A DNA stretch of 64,000 nt from Anisodus tanguticus (lineage: Eukaryota > Streptophyta > Magnoliopsida > Solanales > Solanaceae): contig CM067541.1 of the NCBI GenBank assembly GCA_034509755.1, forward strand, positions 59,035,556 to 59,099,555. Direction: 5' to 3'. Under the pieces are notes generated by a model. That model ran no database searches, was not told where the DNA came from, and saw only the letters and a program-made list of their open reading frames with translations. Shown one piece after another: positions 21,501-34,865 of this stretch. Each line of letters opens with the position of its first letter. The stretch's first letter is position 1. The position numbers were made by a program, and so were the translations under genes.

Positions 21501-24500
21501 TCAAGCAGCTTGATGGCCCGGGACCTTACGAGCATAAACGAGCACCATCACAAAGTCCTTTGCTGATGAACCAGTTACAGCTGGTACTTTTTCTGATGAA
21601 GTAGTTTCAAGCCACATATCTACCAGAGTATTCAGTTGCAAAGTGGGATCTATCAACTGGCCCATACATCTAATTTCAACCTACAAAATAACTTAAAACA
21701 GTCAGCATGGCATAGAACTGGAACCATCATTATATGCTTTCCACGGTTAAATTTACTCAAGGATAACAGTCTCTCTCTTTTTAAAAAAAAAATATGATGG
21801 CAGTGTCTGGGCCGACTTGCGCTCGGTTCGACTATTCCACCAAGTACCTGATATCTCCCACCAACACAGGTACTAGGTAATTCTAGACCCTAGAACCAAA
21901 ACTATTTATAGCCGTCCAGCTTTTTTCTAGTCCAACCTCATTAACGACTTGATATAGTCCAGCTTCCATTTGTCTAAATATTTTTGTATAATCGCTTGAA
22001 ACAGCTACCCTCTTCCAACATTAAAACTGACACGGATTACTAAATTCTCTACGTATGGTGTAACGCACAATCCTATGCTGCGCCTACTCCTACACTTCTT
22101 TACAACTCTTTTGCTTCTGGATTCTAAAGAAAAGACAAGGTAAATTTGAAAATAACTTACTCGTAGATGCCAAATATTCCCTTTGAACATCACGTAAGAC
22201 ACATTATCGTCCCTCTTCTTAAATCTTAATAATCACATTAAGTCAAAACAATTAAACTGTCCAAGGTTTATGTTACCAAACACAATGCAAGGTGATTAGT
22301 TCATCTTGAAAGAGGGCTTCAACACTGAAACAATTTCAGCACCTTCCATTCCCAAAAGTTCCTCAGTTGAACCAATTTTCTTAATACTCCCTACTTCCAA
22401 AAGGACCAAAATCACACCCAAAAGGACAAAGAATTACAAAAAAATCAATCCCCTCCATATTTAATTAGAACTCTGACCAGAATAATGTTGGATTGTTTAG
22501 TGCATAAATGTTGACAACATTCTTTAAGCGCTAAATAAAAGCCAAAAGAGCAACAAAAATTACCTCATCTTCGCTCATAAGATCTAACTTCTTCATCAGA
22601 TACTTTTGGATGAAAGAAACAGGAATATTGCCATCCCTGCAACAGAATGAGTACTATCATCAATGCTAAGGAAAATGTGCAAACAGTCACACAATGCTAA
22701 ACTAGTGGCTGTATCCTACTATAAGCAGCACCGTTTTTTATAAGACCGAAAATTCTTTCACAAAATAATCCATCTTTTTCTGGTTTATTAGTTTTTCTAT
22801 TTTTCCCTTGACCTTCCTATAGCCACTCTCAATCTCTACAAGGACCAACCAATTAGCTATAGAAAATCAGAACGGATTGATGCTGGTACTCAACTACTCA
22901 TAATACCAGAAGAAATTGGTAAAAGGTGGATTATTAGTATTACGTCCCATTCAATATTTTAAAACCAAAAACTGAGCCAGTGATATGATGAAAAGACTGC
23001 CGATATATGGCAAACCAAAACTCGCATCCTCCACATATCTCTACAAAAGAAATCCAGTTGGCAACATAAGGGCACTTGATTTATAATAATGGTTTTGGGA
23101 GTGAAGTATCAGACTTAATAAGAATTCCAAGCTAGTTGAGGTCTATTATATGCATCCTCAATATAAAGTCCACTAAATTTGGGTCCATTTCAACCAAGTA
23201 CACAAATAAATTAAGGGTTCTCATACATTAGAGGTCCCTTACATCAGCCTGATGTAAGTGTATCAAGGCTACTATACCATAATCACAACTAATTAGTATC
23301 ACCTATATATCATCTGCTTTCTATCTTTTCGATTCTTCTCTAAGTCAGCATGAATTTTGAGAGAGTGTAGGTCACAACTATCTCCATGTAATTTTAGGTC
23401 TGCTTCATCTCCTTTTAACACATCCAATCATTATTGTACTTATATACTAGTTTCTGCACTCTTGGAGCAAGACTAAGTATATTTAACATTATTAGCTCTT
23501 ATTCCTTTCTTGGGACTAGGAGAAATTGCAGATGCCATAGTTACAACCAAAAGAGACCAGTAGTGCCTACATTCGAAAAGAAGAAATTATATGCTACACC
23601 CTCCTCCACCCTCTTACCACATAGCTGAGCAAAAGATATCAAGGCTTTATGTATCTAAATCCTGCAGCTATAGACATTCTTTGTGCAATTCATTCGGATA
23701 ATTAGAGCGTAACTAAGAATGCTAAGCATAGATGAAACAGCATCACAAGATTATTTCATTACAAGACTGGAATGAAATCATAAACAAGCTTACTTTATTC
23801 TCAAGTAACTTGCAGAAATCTGAGGCAAAGGTGCATCTCCTTCCCTGAAAAAATTAATTGGAGCAGAAACAGTTACAATTTCTTTCACAGAAAAGATTTT
23901 TTTTTAAAAAAAAAACACAAGATAAGGCAGATTCTTACTGATCTTCAGAGGCCATTAATGAGAACCAAATTGGATTATTCCTCCTTTCACACTTGGTAGT
24001 GATTGCATCCAGCACAGCTTGTGGTGAAATACTAAATCCTCCAACTTCTGATGCCTTCTTTGGCCTATTTCTCCGCACCTTTTTAGGTTTATCTGACTCC
24101 AAATGAGCAGGTCCACTGATATTCTTGTCATCGTGGACTTTGATTTTCAGTCCATGTTTTTTCACTTTAGTTTTACGGACATGAGCCTCATTGTCATGCA
24201 GACATTCTGATTTGGCAGTAGAACCTTGGGAACTAAATTTTGCAGACTTGCTTCGGTTCGCTACTTCCACCAAGCAGTTTAAAGGTTTCCACAAATCAAC
24301 TTTACCTTCCCACTGGTCCGTGCCATTCTCTGTTTCGTTATCAGGTGTGGGTTGGCCAGATAGTTCAGCACTGGAAGAATTCTGCAAAAGAGGCATGATT
24401 AAGTGTAACAAGAATATCCACCTATATATGCTGACATCGACCTTAGAAAAGATTTCAACGACGCCTAATATGACTTTACCTGCCCAATGTTCTGAGTAAA

Positions 24501-27407
24501 CTTGTTCAAAGTCTCAGGTGAACTAGAGCTATCCAGCTGATCTTCTCCAGAATTTTCCTCTTTCTTGACAGGTTTCTCAACAGAAAATGTGGAGCCTCGT
24601 AATGTTTTTCTTGCCACTGATTTTGATCTTCTTCCTGTTGTCCCAGTCTGTGTTGATACTCTTGGAGTGCTGACCACTAGTGATGATAGTGATCTCTCTT
24701 TTCTCCTGATTGGAGGGGTAACTGAAGGCACAACTTCAGGTGCCTGCACCTTTTGCCTCTTGTAAGGGAATATCTTTGCTCTTAGATCTTGCAGATTATG
24801 ATCTGGCCTGAAATGAGAAGAAAAAAGAAAGATAGATTAACATGTGGGTTATGGCAGATAATAAGATTAACCAAAAAGAAAAAAACCTCAGTTACTTTGA
24901 ACGCCCCTCATCAGTACAATGGGATGTGTCTATTTATCTATCTCTTGACTCGAAATGAGAGCAGGTTTGGAAAGGGATCTTGGAGTGTCTAGGGTTGGGC
25001 CAAAAGGGTGTTAACGCCTTCTTTTTCTTCTTATAGGAGTCATTTAACAAAGACTTGCCAGGGTAAGGAAGAAGGGGTGAACAAGCTTCAGAAAAACCTC
25101 AAATAGCTACCATGGAAGTGAATACTATAAAATGCATGTATGCACAACCATAATCAGCAAAAATAGATGCTAGCCAATGAAGCATATCAGTGAGCTTAGC
25201 CTAAGGCAAGTGGTGAAAGCTAACTTCTTGTTGCACATCAAACTTCAGAAGGACAACAGAACAAGGCAGAGTCTTAAACTGTACATGCAGTAGACTTCAT
25301 GTTGTTAAATTTAATAGGCTTACGGAATAAAGTTAATCAAAAGTGTGATATGCTACTAGAGGTTCCATGTGGATGGACAAAAATGCAAAAAGCAAAACTA
25401 GAGCTGTATAAATATGTCAATTGGCACTTGAGCACACCTTATGCATGTTGGGATTAACAGAAAAAGGAGAAAAGAGCGATAGGAAAAATGTATGACCTCA
25501 ATTTCTCTAATGGGACACAACCCAAGTCAATATTGCATATTGGACAGCAATCCGTTTCTTCATCAGAGAGCTTCTTATAGATGCATTTCCTGCAAACTGG
25601 GTGAATTTCAGAAACAATATTACCACAAAAGAAAAGCTCAAACCAAAATGCAAAGATTTTCTTCTTAAGAGGAATGAGAAGAATGTAACGAATTTTGATT
25701 CATTCATCAAAACATGATGTTTAATACGACAATATACATTGTTTAGGGAAATCAAAGCATGCTCCTTGCTAAATGAAAACAAAGAAAATAATTATCATCA
25801 TTTGAATTTTCCAAATGAACGATATGAAAATAGACATTTCATTTGGTTCAATCATACATGATGAACCAAGCACAGCATCAAGCAAATATCTTGAACAGGA
25901 AATTTCCATATAAATCGGCAACTGCTGATTTCATTCATTACCACTGAGTAAATACACGAAATTCAGTTAAATGAGATCAATCAAACAGGTGACAAGTTCC
26001 ATTTAGTCGATAAAGCCAAAATATTGACCAAATGTTTGAACCACCCTATAATCGTTCAAATACTGAGCAGACAAAGAGGTACAGTATACACAATTCTCTT
26101 AAAATAAAAAGCTACAAAAAACCTCTGACACATAGAAAACAACCAGATGTTGCGACACCATCAAAGATTAATCCAGTTACAATGATACAAAGAAGGAGTC
26201 GTTTTGCCATGAGTATTATTCACGTTTTTCCGCAATAATATTTTACTTTATTTTAAAATCAGTGTTTAGTTATAAAATTTCCAAATCCAACTTGGAGTTG
26301 AATTCCGAATTTGGAAAAGTACTCCAAACTTGTTTTCCGGCTCCATCTTCATAAATTCCAAATAAAGTGTTCTCTTCTCTCCTTTGCAAAAAGTATAACC
26401 AAACACAACTCCGTCTTCATCTCTAACATCATAAATTCCAAATAAAGTGAAAATATTTGGAATCTATGGGCGAACTCCTACTATAGCAAACCCAGATCGG
26501 AAATCCAAAATTCAAATAGCTGACATTGACCAAAAAAACATGGAATTTATGGGGACCAAGCATCCGTCTTTCTATGGAAACAGCATCAAGCAAATATCTT
26601 GAACAGAAAATTTACATATAAATCGGCAGCTGATTTAATTCATTTCCATTGGGTAAATACATGAAATTCATTTAAATGAGATCAATCAAACAGGTGACTC
26701 GTTCTATTTAATTGACAAAGGCAAGATATAGACCAAATGTTTGAATCACCCTATAATCATTCTGAGCAGACCAATAGGTACTCCCTCTGTCTCATTTAAC
26801 TGTTGTTTTAGCTCTTTTCACGCCCATTAAGAAAACAATAAATACAAGTTATAGTTTACTAAGTTATCCCTATTTATTATATGCTTTTTGAGAATTGAAT
26901 AATAGTATTAAAAATAACTACTATTTCTTTAACGTTAAGGGTATAGTTGGAAACAATTGCCAACTTACAGTCTTGAATTCCTAAGGTGACAATTTTTTGA
27001 GCTAAAACGACAGTTAAAATGGGACGAAGGGAGTATTGTATACGCAATTCTCTTGAAATAAAAGACTACATAAAACCTCTGAGCACATAGAAAAAACCCA
27101 GATGTTGAAACGCTATCAAAAGAATAATCCAGCTAAAAAGATACAAATAAGGCAAACCCAGATCAAAAATTCAAAATTCCAATAGCTAACATTGACCAAA
27201 AAAACACATTGCATATCAAAGAGTAAGTAAAGGTACAGAAATAGAGTTTGAGAGAGGAGACTGACACGTATGAAGACATTCGGAAACAGTAGTAGCATCT
27301 CTGAGTAGCCTATGACAAAGAGGGCATGTTATACATGCTGCAATTGTATCTCTGTTCACTTCCACCACTTCATTTGTCATTTCCTCTTTACCCACGTCTA
27401 TACTCAT
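21501..27407 (-). CDS. DRIP-like RING/RAWUL E3 ubiquitin ligase (7 exons, 438 aa)
   Basis: Exons: 27407-27266, 25596-25497, 24807-24480, 24381-23939, 23844-23794, 22636-22564, 21680-21501. Every join is GT-AG and in phase. The family (Arabidopsis DRIP1/DRIP2) ubiquitinates the drought factor DREB2A in the nucleus. The C3HC4 RING uses C28, C31, C44, H46, C49, C52, C65 and C68; it is split by intron 1 between T47 and F48. PDHNLQDLRAKIFPYKR follows directly, as in DRIP and Polycomb RING proteins. The middle (about 85-330) is Ser/Lys-rich with basic clusters such as KPKKVRRNRPKK, likely nuclear localisation. The C-terminal 100 residues (IRCMGQLIDPTLQLNTLVDM) form the ubiquitin-like RAWUL region. 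Arabidopsis DRIP2 is of similar length (about 420 aa). The substrate here is inferred from family only. Confidence 0.92.
21778..21905 (-). mobile_element. SINE-like insertion in the last DRIP intron
   Basis: On the minus strand the sequence contains GGTGGGAGATATCAGGTAC, then AATAGTCGAACCGAGCGCAA and GGCCCAGACACTGCC, followed by a T-rich tail. This resembles the tRNA-derived SINE type found widely in Solanaceae, where the tail follows a GGACACCACCGTTA-like end. Confidence 0.5.
26262..26406. mobile_element. Short MITE in DRIP intron 1
   Basis: Starts GTGTTTAGTTATAAA and ends AGTATAACCAAACAC, an imperfect inverted pair around 145 bp of non-coding DNA. It lies between the two copies of the local duplication. 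Confidence 0.5.
26781..27033. mobile_element. Stowaway MITE with TA duplication
   Basis: 253 bp. Left end CTCCCTCTGTCTCATTTAAC, right end reverse complement CTCCCTTCGTCCCATTTTAA, continuing as inverted repeats (TGTTGTTTTAGCTC and TGTCGTTTTAGCTC). TA flanks both ends (26779-26780 and 27034-27035). Size, ends and TA duplication are diagnostic of Stowaway/Tc1-mariner MITEs. Confidence 0.9.
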
Positions 27408-27872
27408 TAATTAAGTTCGAATGAAACCCAATACAAACCTCGTTATAACTCAAACACAACGTAACTCAAGTAGTGCATGCTACAAACACCTCATAAACAC
27501 AATGAATTTACGTCCATTTCCCCTTTATTTATCTGCATTAAACACAAAAAATAGAATTAACAAAAATAATAACACAACAACATACTTGAAAGGTATGGAG
27601 TTTGTTTCCGAGATACCTCGACTCAAGAGAATTAACAAAAATAATAACCACAGTGATAGAATATTTAATTTTCTATCACACAGAAAATTAAAGAAACCTG
27701 GGAATCTGGGAATTGTTAGGAAAGATTGAGTTTTGAGCAGATGGGTCGATTTGATTTGGGAAAAGGGAACGTGGGTTGGTGATAGATTGGGGTAGTGGAG
27801 TAAGGTGGGTGGGGGGTGGGGGTCGTCGATGATCTTGTTCTGTTCTTCTTCTTTGTTACACTGAATCTATAT

Positions 27873-27882
27873 GTATATATAG
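27873..27882 (-). promoter_or_regulatory. TATA box of the DRIP-like gene
   Basis: Minus strand CTATATATAC, about 466 bp upstream of the ATG at 27407. The distance implies a leader of over 400 nt or a leader intron. The leader is C-rich and pyrimidine-rich. Confidence 0.5.
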
Positions 27883-28545
27883 CAGCACTGTGTATTGAAT
27901 TTGGGAGTTGAAATCGAGAGAGAAAGGGAGTAGTACACAATACTTACTGTTTTTCTATTTTTATATTAAGGACACAATACTTACTGTTTTTTCTATTTTT
28001 ATAGATAGACAATTAATGTTTTTACTTCTACAGAATATTTTTAGGAAAGTATTATTTTGGTCTGAAGATGAGTTTATGGAAACTGGGGGGTGGGTGATAA
28101 AATGCTTACCTAATATTAGGGGTGGCCAGTGGGCCGGGTGAGGCGGGATCGGTCCTCCGGCGGGACTGGCAGGATCCGCCGATGTCCCGTCCCGTTCCCG
28201 GTCTCATCGGAAAAGGGGACCGATCTTATCGGGGCGGGATCATATTTTCCGATTTAAATTTTTTTTACATTTAATTTTAAAAAATAACATATATAATAAA
28301 CACCTCAATAATTGAATAAGATAGTGTAATAAAAATATTTCAATGTTGTTTTTGTGCCTCTTATATTATTTAATAGAAATGTGATTTTTTGTAATACAAT
28401 TTCAAAATTGCAATTTGTTGTGTTAAAAGTTGCAAATAACATAGTAAAACTGCAATTAAAAAAATTACACATTTATAAACACCTTTTCTATTTTCTTCAC
28501 AATGTCTTGTGGTTCATCAGTTGGAATTGGAATTTGTTGGTCAAA

Positions 28546-29641
28546 TTACTCGACGTCGCTTCCACCTCTGTCGGATAAGATTCCGTTGTAGTTTTCGTCG
28601 TCTTCTTTATTGATCTCTGGTTGACCGAATCTTCTACGGTCCGCTCGTATCCAATCTCTAAATAAAACTACAATCTCCAAGTTGTCTCCCGGTAATGAGT
28701 GTTTGTGTTCTCCTATTTGAAATCTTCCGACAGAAAAAGTGCTTTCAGACATTGTTGATGACACTTGAATGTTCAACACATCTCAGACCATCTTTGATAG
28801 TGTCGGAAATATCTTCTCATTCTCCCTCCAGTATTTCAGCAAGTCTTAACGTCCTTCTTCATTGAGAACTGCTTGGTACGGTACAACACCCAACAAAACA
28901 AAAACATCAAACTCGCTAACTTGATTAGTAGTGGTACCACTAAACATTCTACTTCTAAGGCTTTCAATACTAGCCGCAGAAACATCATGTCTTTTATAAG
29001 GTTGTACCGAAGAAGAAGAATAAGAAGATGGTATAGAAGTCGGTTGGTTGCTAGTACTTTCTTGTTGGTAATGCGTATATAATTTTTTGCATTCATTGTG
29101 TATGCTAGAAAAAACTTCTTCTTTAGTTTGTTCCTTAGGTGGTTGTTCATTTGAAATTTTTGGAGGTGGATGTGAAAATACTGCTATACAATCATAAATA
29201 GTTTCAATAAGTGTTTTACAACCATCTATTTTAATAGTCGAATTTAATACATCATCAATAATATAAATAGTGATAATATGAAAAAAATATTTTTTTAAAT
29301 TTGATAAATATTTTTTAAATAGGTGTCTTATAAGATGGTTTTTCCATATATTCACTAAGTAACAAAAATATTAGAGCTATATAAAATAACATAGTTGAAA
29401 TAGTAGGATAATATATACCAAAAAATTATTTAGTTGCTTAAAAAAATTCTCTAAAAATACAATAAGTTCTGGAACTTTTTTCCCAATCGTTATCTACAAC
29501 CATATCAGTTGGATTTCGATTATGGGCGTTAAAAAATAAAGTTATAGGTCTTCTATAATCATAAGCAATAAGTAGTTGTTCATATAAAAAAATTCAACTA
29601 GTTGCAACTTCTTCGGAAATTTTTCTATAAGGTGGTCCACA
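28546..29641 (-). pseudogene. hAT transposase, C-terminal half
   Basis: Minus-strand frames 29355-28846 and 28779-28546 complete the transposase. The C-terminus has SSTMSESTFSVGRFQIGEHK and LEIVVLFRDWIRADRR, the hAT dimerisation domain. Stops and frame changes are present, for example near 28783, so the protein is dead even apart from the large insertion. Confidence 0.82.
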
Positions 29642-29646
29642 ATCGT

Positions 29647-32474
29647 TGTCGCGCCCTATTTTCGACCCGCTCCGAGGTCAAAAGCGGAGCACAGCGTGTT
29701 CGGTGATTCCTGGGTAAAGAATTGAGGAGTCGCCACCTAATTATTTTTTACGGTGAATTAGGACACCTAGATATTAAACTAAATGTTGCAATGTAACTCC
29801 AATTTTAAGGTCTGCGAAACTAGCGAGATTCTAGGTAAGGGTTCTTTATTATCCTAAAGGGAAGGGGTTAGGCATCCTTTAAGATCCGCTAACTTGCGGT
29901 TATCCGGTCAAACTCAGGTTAATTATTACTAGAAAAATATATGTTTTTACAAGTATAACCGATATAAAGATGTTTGCAAATAATTAGTAAATGATGCATT
30001 TAAAAAAGAAAGATACATGTAGAGATTTTTTAAAATATGCATTTGTATGGTATTTAAAGAGAAATACATGTAGAGTTGAAAAAATATGTATTTGACAATT
30101 GATAGTAAAACAAATTATTTATAATGCCAAAGAAGTAAAATTTGGGGAATCAATGAATTGTAAATTGACAAAAGATAAACTTATTCGGTATGATTTAATA
30201 AAGCAAATAAAAGATGACAAAAGTTGTTTTGAAAATCTTGAATACGCGTGACGAGCCTAAAATAAATAAACTAGCGAAGGATTTCTAAGTTTGAATTTAA
30301 CCGAGCCTACAAATAAATAAGCTAGCGACGGGTTTCAAATCTTAAACTACCCTATGAATTAATCATAAGTTTGCCTATTCTAAGCATTTCAATAGTTACA
30401 TAAGTGCGATAAAATAATATTACAATACAAAGCGGGATAAAAGCTGAATTAAAGAAAGAAATAAAATAAATAAACACCGAGGAATAATCTGCCTTTATTT
30501 ACTTTAATCCCCGCAAGCCATCAAGAACAAACGGTTAGAAACAGTTAAATACAAATAACTTCATATCCGTATTCAAAACAGTGAATGTTTTGATCACGGA
30601 GGGCTCAGACTTAAATTTTGAAAAGAACATTCCAATCACGTCGTGGCTGCAAACATATGACTAATGTGGTTTATTTTGATTGCCTCGCCTACTAAACGTG
30701 TTGGTCTCTCGGGTGAAATAGAAAAGATCACTATAATCACGTCGTGGCTGCGAATATATAATTCACCTCGCCTACTAAACATGTTGATCTCGGATGAAAT
30801 AAAAGGTTTAAGTCTTCATCATTGCCCGAGAAGTTATATTTCCGTCTTTTCAACCTGTGGAGGCCTCAAAGTCGACGGATATTTTTCATTGGCCGGTGTA
30901 GTATCGTGTTCAAATCGGTAAAATTAAAATGAAACGAAGAAACGAGCGACAGACGGTAAAACGAGAAGCGAGAAAATAATTTCCGAAAAAGAGGCGGTGT
31001 TTAGTTTAAAACGGTAAAAAAAAAAAAACGATAAAATATCCGTTGCCGGATACTCAAAACGATCTTGAAAAACGAGAGATATGAAAAGAAAGAAAAGCGC
31101 GGCCTCGAACTCAATTTCGTCGGCCTTAATGCAATATTAATAAAACAATAAAAAAAGTAAAAGCAACGAGCAAAGTGAGCAATTAAAGTATCCGACCCAA
31201 GTTCTAAAATTCGGAAATATCCAAAGGTCGGGTCGACCCAACCGGATCGGTGACCCGACCCGAATCGGTGATCCAAACCCGAATAAAATTTTAACACCAA
31301 ATTCGGATAACCAACATACATGAATATGAAAATGCAAGAATTCGGAAATATCCAAATCGGGTCGACCCGACCCGGTCGATGACCCGACCCGAATCGATGA
31401 TCCAAACCCGAATCGGACTTTAACACCAAATTCGGATAACCAATAACAAGAATATGAAATGCAAGAAAATTTGGAAAACCCCCAAACGGGTCGACCCGAC
31501 CCGAATCATGTGTTCAACCCGGAATCAACTAATTTCATCAATTTCAGATAACCAATAATAACAACAGCAACAATGCAAGAAATTTGGAAAAGCCAAACCG
31601 GGTCGACCCGACCCGAATCATGTGTTCAACCCGGAATCAACTAATTTCATCAATTTCGGATAACCAAACATACAAAAATATGAAATGCAAGAATTCGAAA
31701 ATGTTACCCGACCGGGTCGGTGACCCGACCCGAATCGGTATCCAAAATCGAGAGAATCAAAAGTGGAGAACAAACCTTTTCGGACTTGATTCTTGAATAA
31801 CAAGGAGGGCAAATGCTTACCATCAAGAACACAACAAAATATTTATATATTGAATCGTTTTCCAAAAATCCTCCGAAAATTCCTTTGAAAATCCTCCCAA
31901 AATCTGTCCAATCCCCCCTCAAAATGACGAACAACATGGGGTATTTATAGGTGGATTCCCCCTTAAAAAACGAGTTTGAAATTCAAAATAAAGGAGCCAA
32001 AATCGCGGATTTGAGGGGCATGGGTCGCGGATTTTCGGGTGTCGGCGTAACAGAGGGGGGTTGGTGGTGTCAGGGGTCGGTGATGGCGGGGGCGAGGTGA
32101 CCGGCGAGTGGGGTTGGGGGCGTGGGGTGTGCGGCGGCGGTTCGGGGGGGGGTAGGGTTTAGGTTTTTCGATTTTTGGTTTTTTTTTGTTTTGTTTTTTG
32201 GGTTTTGGGGTTTTAAAGGGGGAATGGGTTTTGGGCTTGCGGGTTTTGGGTGGTTCGGGTTTGGGGCCGACGGGTTGGGGGATTGGGCCAGCCGAGTGGG
32301 GGATTTAATTGGGGAGTTTGGGCTTGGGCGATGGGGAATAAGAAAAGGGGAGTTGGGCTTCGGTTTTTGGGAAAAAGGGAAAGGGAATTGGGTTTGGGAG
32401 ATTTGTATTGGGTTGGGAAAATGAAATGGGTTAGAAATTGTTTTGGTTTTAAAAATATAAAAGGGTTTTAACAT

Positions 32475-32514
<40 letters not shown>

Positions 32515-32825
32515 TTGTAAAAGATGTGAATTATTTAAAATAACATAACGAAGTGATAATAAAAAATATAATATTTGCGAAATGTTCAATGCTTTATAAA
32601 AAACGGAAATGCGATGCCATTTTGCGAAAAATAAAATAACATAGAATATTATGGATAAAACTATGATTATGATAAAGATGCAAATGATAGTAAAAAATGC
32701 GAATAATAATAATAATAAGATATATACACATACATGCCTATATTTTAAAATTGTTTTAAAAGTGTCAAAAATATTAGAAATTACGAATAAAATCATAAAA
32801 GATGGGACAAAATTGGGTGTCAACA
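29647..32825 (-). repeat. 3' LTR of the nested LTR element
   Basis: Pairs with 37342-40502. Contains a TA microsatellite at 32477-32511 that is longer than in the partner LTR. Most other differences from the partner fall at CAG/CTG-type sites. Confidence 0.93.
32477..32511. repeat. TA microsatellite in the LTR
   Basis: Long TA run. The partner LTR has only about ten repeats at 40175-40190. Confidence 0.9.
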
Positions 32826-32840
32826 GATGCCCCTCTTTGG
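32826..32840 (-). promoter_or_regulatory. Polypurine tract of the nested LTR element
   Basis: Minus strand AAAGAGGGGCATC ends directly at the LTR start TGTTGACACC. Confidence 0.65.
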
Positions 32841-33240
32841 ACGGAGACGATGAAAGAGTTTTCGGCCAAAGAAGTTGACTGAGTAGCCAATTTTGTCCCG
32901 ATCATCGGGACTCGAAGGAACGATTAGGGATGCATGGGTAGAAATAGGATCCCAGGGAGAAGATATTGAAAAAGTTGGTGCGGATTCAAGAAATATTGCC
33001 CCAGTGTCGAGTTATGGTGACACTGGTCGCAGATGTGACAAAACTATTGGGAAAGAGCGGATCGACGTTCGAAGTAGGTCGTTGACCAATTTGCCTCGGT
33101 TCGCCGTAAGAGATAGTTCCACGTTGTGATGAAGTTCCTGCAAATTAAAAACTCCGCAAACTAAAGCTTCCTGCAAACTAAAGCTTAAGATAAAATTAGT
33201 GTATAACTGCTGAGAAAAAAATTGTAGAGAATATAACTTG

Positions 33241-34155
33241 GAAATACCCGCATTAGGAGGTGGGCGCCTGACTGAAATTAAAATACCCGCATTATAAGGT
33301 GGGCGCCTGACTGAAATTAAAATACCCGCATTATAAGGTGGGTGCCTGACTGAAATTAAAATACCCGCATTATAAGGTGGGCGCCTGACTGAAATTAAAA
33401 TACCCGCATTAGGAGGTGGGCGCCTGACTGAAATTAAAATACCCGCATTATAAGGTGGGTGCCTGACTGAAACTAAAATTCCCGCATTATGAGGTGGGCG
33501 CCTGATTTAAAACATACCCGCATTAGAAGGTGGGCGCCTGATTTAAAACATACCCGCATTAGGAGGTGGGCGCCTGATTTAAAACATACCCGCATTAGGA
33601 GGTGGGCGCACGATTTAAAACATACCCGCATTAGGAGGTGGGCGCCTGATTTAAAACATACCCGCATTAGGAGGTGGGCGCCTGATTTAAAACATACCCG
33701 CATTAGGAGGTGGGCGCCTGATTTAAAACATACCCGCATTAGGAGGTGGGCGCCTGATTTAAAACATACCCGCATTAGGAGGTGGGCGCCTGATTTAAAA
33801 CATACCCGCATTAGGAGGTGGGCGCACGATTTAAAACATACCCGCATTAGGAGGTGGGCGCCGATTTAAAACATACCCGCATTAGGAGGTGGGCGCACGA
33901 TTTAAAACATACCCGCATTAGGAGGTGGGCGCCGATTTAAAACATACCCGCATTAGGAGGTGGGCGCCGATTTAAAACATACCCGCATTAGGAGGTGGGC
34001 GCCGATTTAAAACATACCCGCATTAGGAGGTGGGCGCCTGATTTAAAACATACCCGCATTAGGAGGTGGGCGCCTGATTTAAAACATACCCGCATTAGGA
34101 GGTGGGCGCCTGATTTAAAACATACCCGCATTAGAAGGTGGGCGCCTGATTTATG
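33241..34155. repeat. Tandem array, 36- to 39-bp unit, about 25 copies
   Basis: The core ATACCCGCATTAGGAGGTGG followed by GCGCCTGATTTAAAAC (36 bp) repeats about 19 times. The first six copies are 39 bp, ending GACTGAAATTAAA. Variants GCGCCTGAT, GCGCCGAT and GCGCACGAT differ at the CTG site. Because 36 is a multiple of three, both strands stay open over hundreds of bases, but the predicted peptides are only repeats of 12 residues. Confidence 0.92.
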
Positions 34156-34581
34156 TCGTCTTGTTGACGTAATGTAAAGTGTGACCCTATTGCCATGCCA
34201 TGATAGTTAATGTGTGGACATAAGCGATGCAAAAGTTGAGTAGATGAGAGTGCACCCCTGTAAGTCGAAATACCGTTCTTTGCGTGGACACAACACGGTT
34301 GGGAACATGTAGTTTAGCATGATGTCTTTGTATAGTCTCCAAACAGGAAAGTGATCCTTGTGGTGAGCTGCGATGCGGAGATCCCTTGCGAATTCGCTCA
34401 TAAATGTTGCAGCTTCCCTGCTGCTTTCCACCTGAAGAACCTGTACTCAAATAAATTTATGAGTTTGGGGAGGGGGAGTTGATTTGCGTTGACTTTGTAG
34501 CTTTGGCCTTGATAGTGTTTGTCCTGCTGATTCGGACCTGTAGCCCCTCTCTGGTCCCCCGTATTGGATAGTCATTAATGA

Positions 34582-34865
34582 AAACATTTGTTGAAAATAA
34601 TTTGTTTGTAACAAGTAGGCATATCAGTAAAAGTTCTTGTCGAACTCTGACGGAAATATTTGTTGAAAATAATTTACTTATAAGAAAATAGGCATATCCG
34701 TAAAAAGTTCTTGTCGAACTCTAACGAAAATATTTGTTGAAAATAATTTACTTATAAGAAAATATGCATATCAGTAAAAGTTCTTGTCGAACTTTAATGA
34801 AGATATTTGTTGGAAATAATCCGCTTATGAGAAAGTATGCATTTATGTAAAATGTCTGTCGAGCA
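34582..34865. repeat. Tandem array, ~73-bp unit, about four copies
   Basis: The block TATTTGTTGAAAATAATTTA ... AAAAGTTCTTGTCGAACT recurs at spacings of 72-74 bp. It lies between the 36-bp and 100-bp arrays inside the non-autonomous LTR element. Confidence 0.82.

Larger units (their letters stand above)
25870..27150. repeat. Local duplication inside DRIP intron 1
   Basis: About 25870-26195 is repeated as 26580-26780 plus 27034-27150. Shared landmarks are CAGCATCAAGCAAATATCTT at both starts, GAGATCAATCAAACAGGTGA in the middle and AACCTCTGA...CACATAGAAAA near the end. The second copy is interrupted by the MITE at 26781-27033. Confidence 0.8.

Noticed and set aside
28013..28044. Similarity of TTTTTACTTCTACAGAAT near the first hAT to TTTTTACTTCTATAGAAT next to the second hAT (43149)
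   Set aside because: Only about 20 bp of simple AT-rich sequence; it could be chance or a shared insertion preference, and is too short to support a claim.
31185..31770. Repeated GGGTCGACCCGACC-like motifs as a possible regulatory operator array
   Set aside because: They are internal LTR repeats present in both LTR copies; nothing ties them to regulation.
32070..32474. Pro/Asn/Lys-rich open frame (134 aa) and the plus-strand Gly/Trp-rich frame opposite; repeated at 39854-40171
   Set aside because: Low-complexity G-rich sequence in both LTRs. The frames change with small LTR differences, so they are not genes.
33241..34155. Regular short repeats that might suggest a CRISPR array
   Set aside because: There are no unique spacers: the 36-bp units abut directly. 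The array lies inside a plant LTR element.
33473..34177. Long open frames on both strands (repeat peptides around GAHLLMRVCFKS and RRWAPDLKHTRI)
   Set aside because: They arise because the repeat unit is 36 bp, a multiple of three without stops. Both strands are open and there is no gene context.
34207..34431. Minus-strand frame (ESSREAATFMSEFARDLRIA) within the non-autonomous LTR element
   Set aside because: It looks somewhat protein-like but matches no domain I know and has no neighbours. Left as an unassigned relic, not called as a gene.
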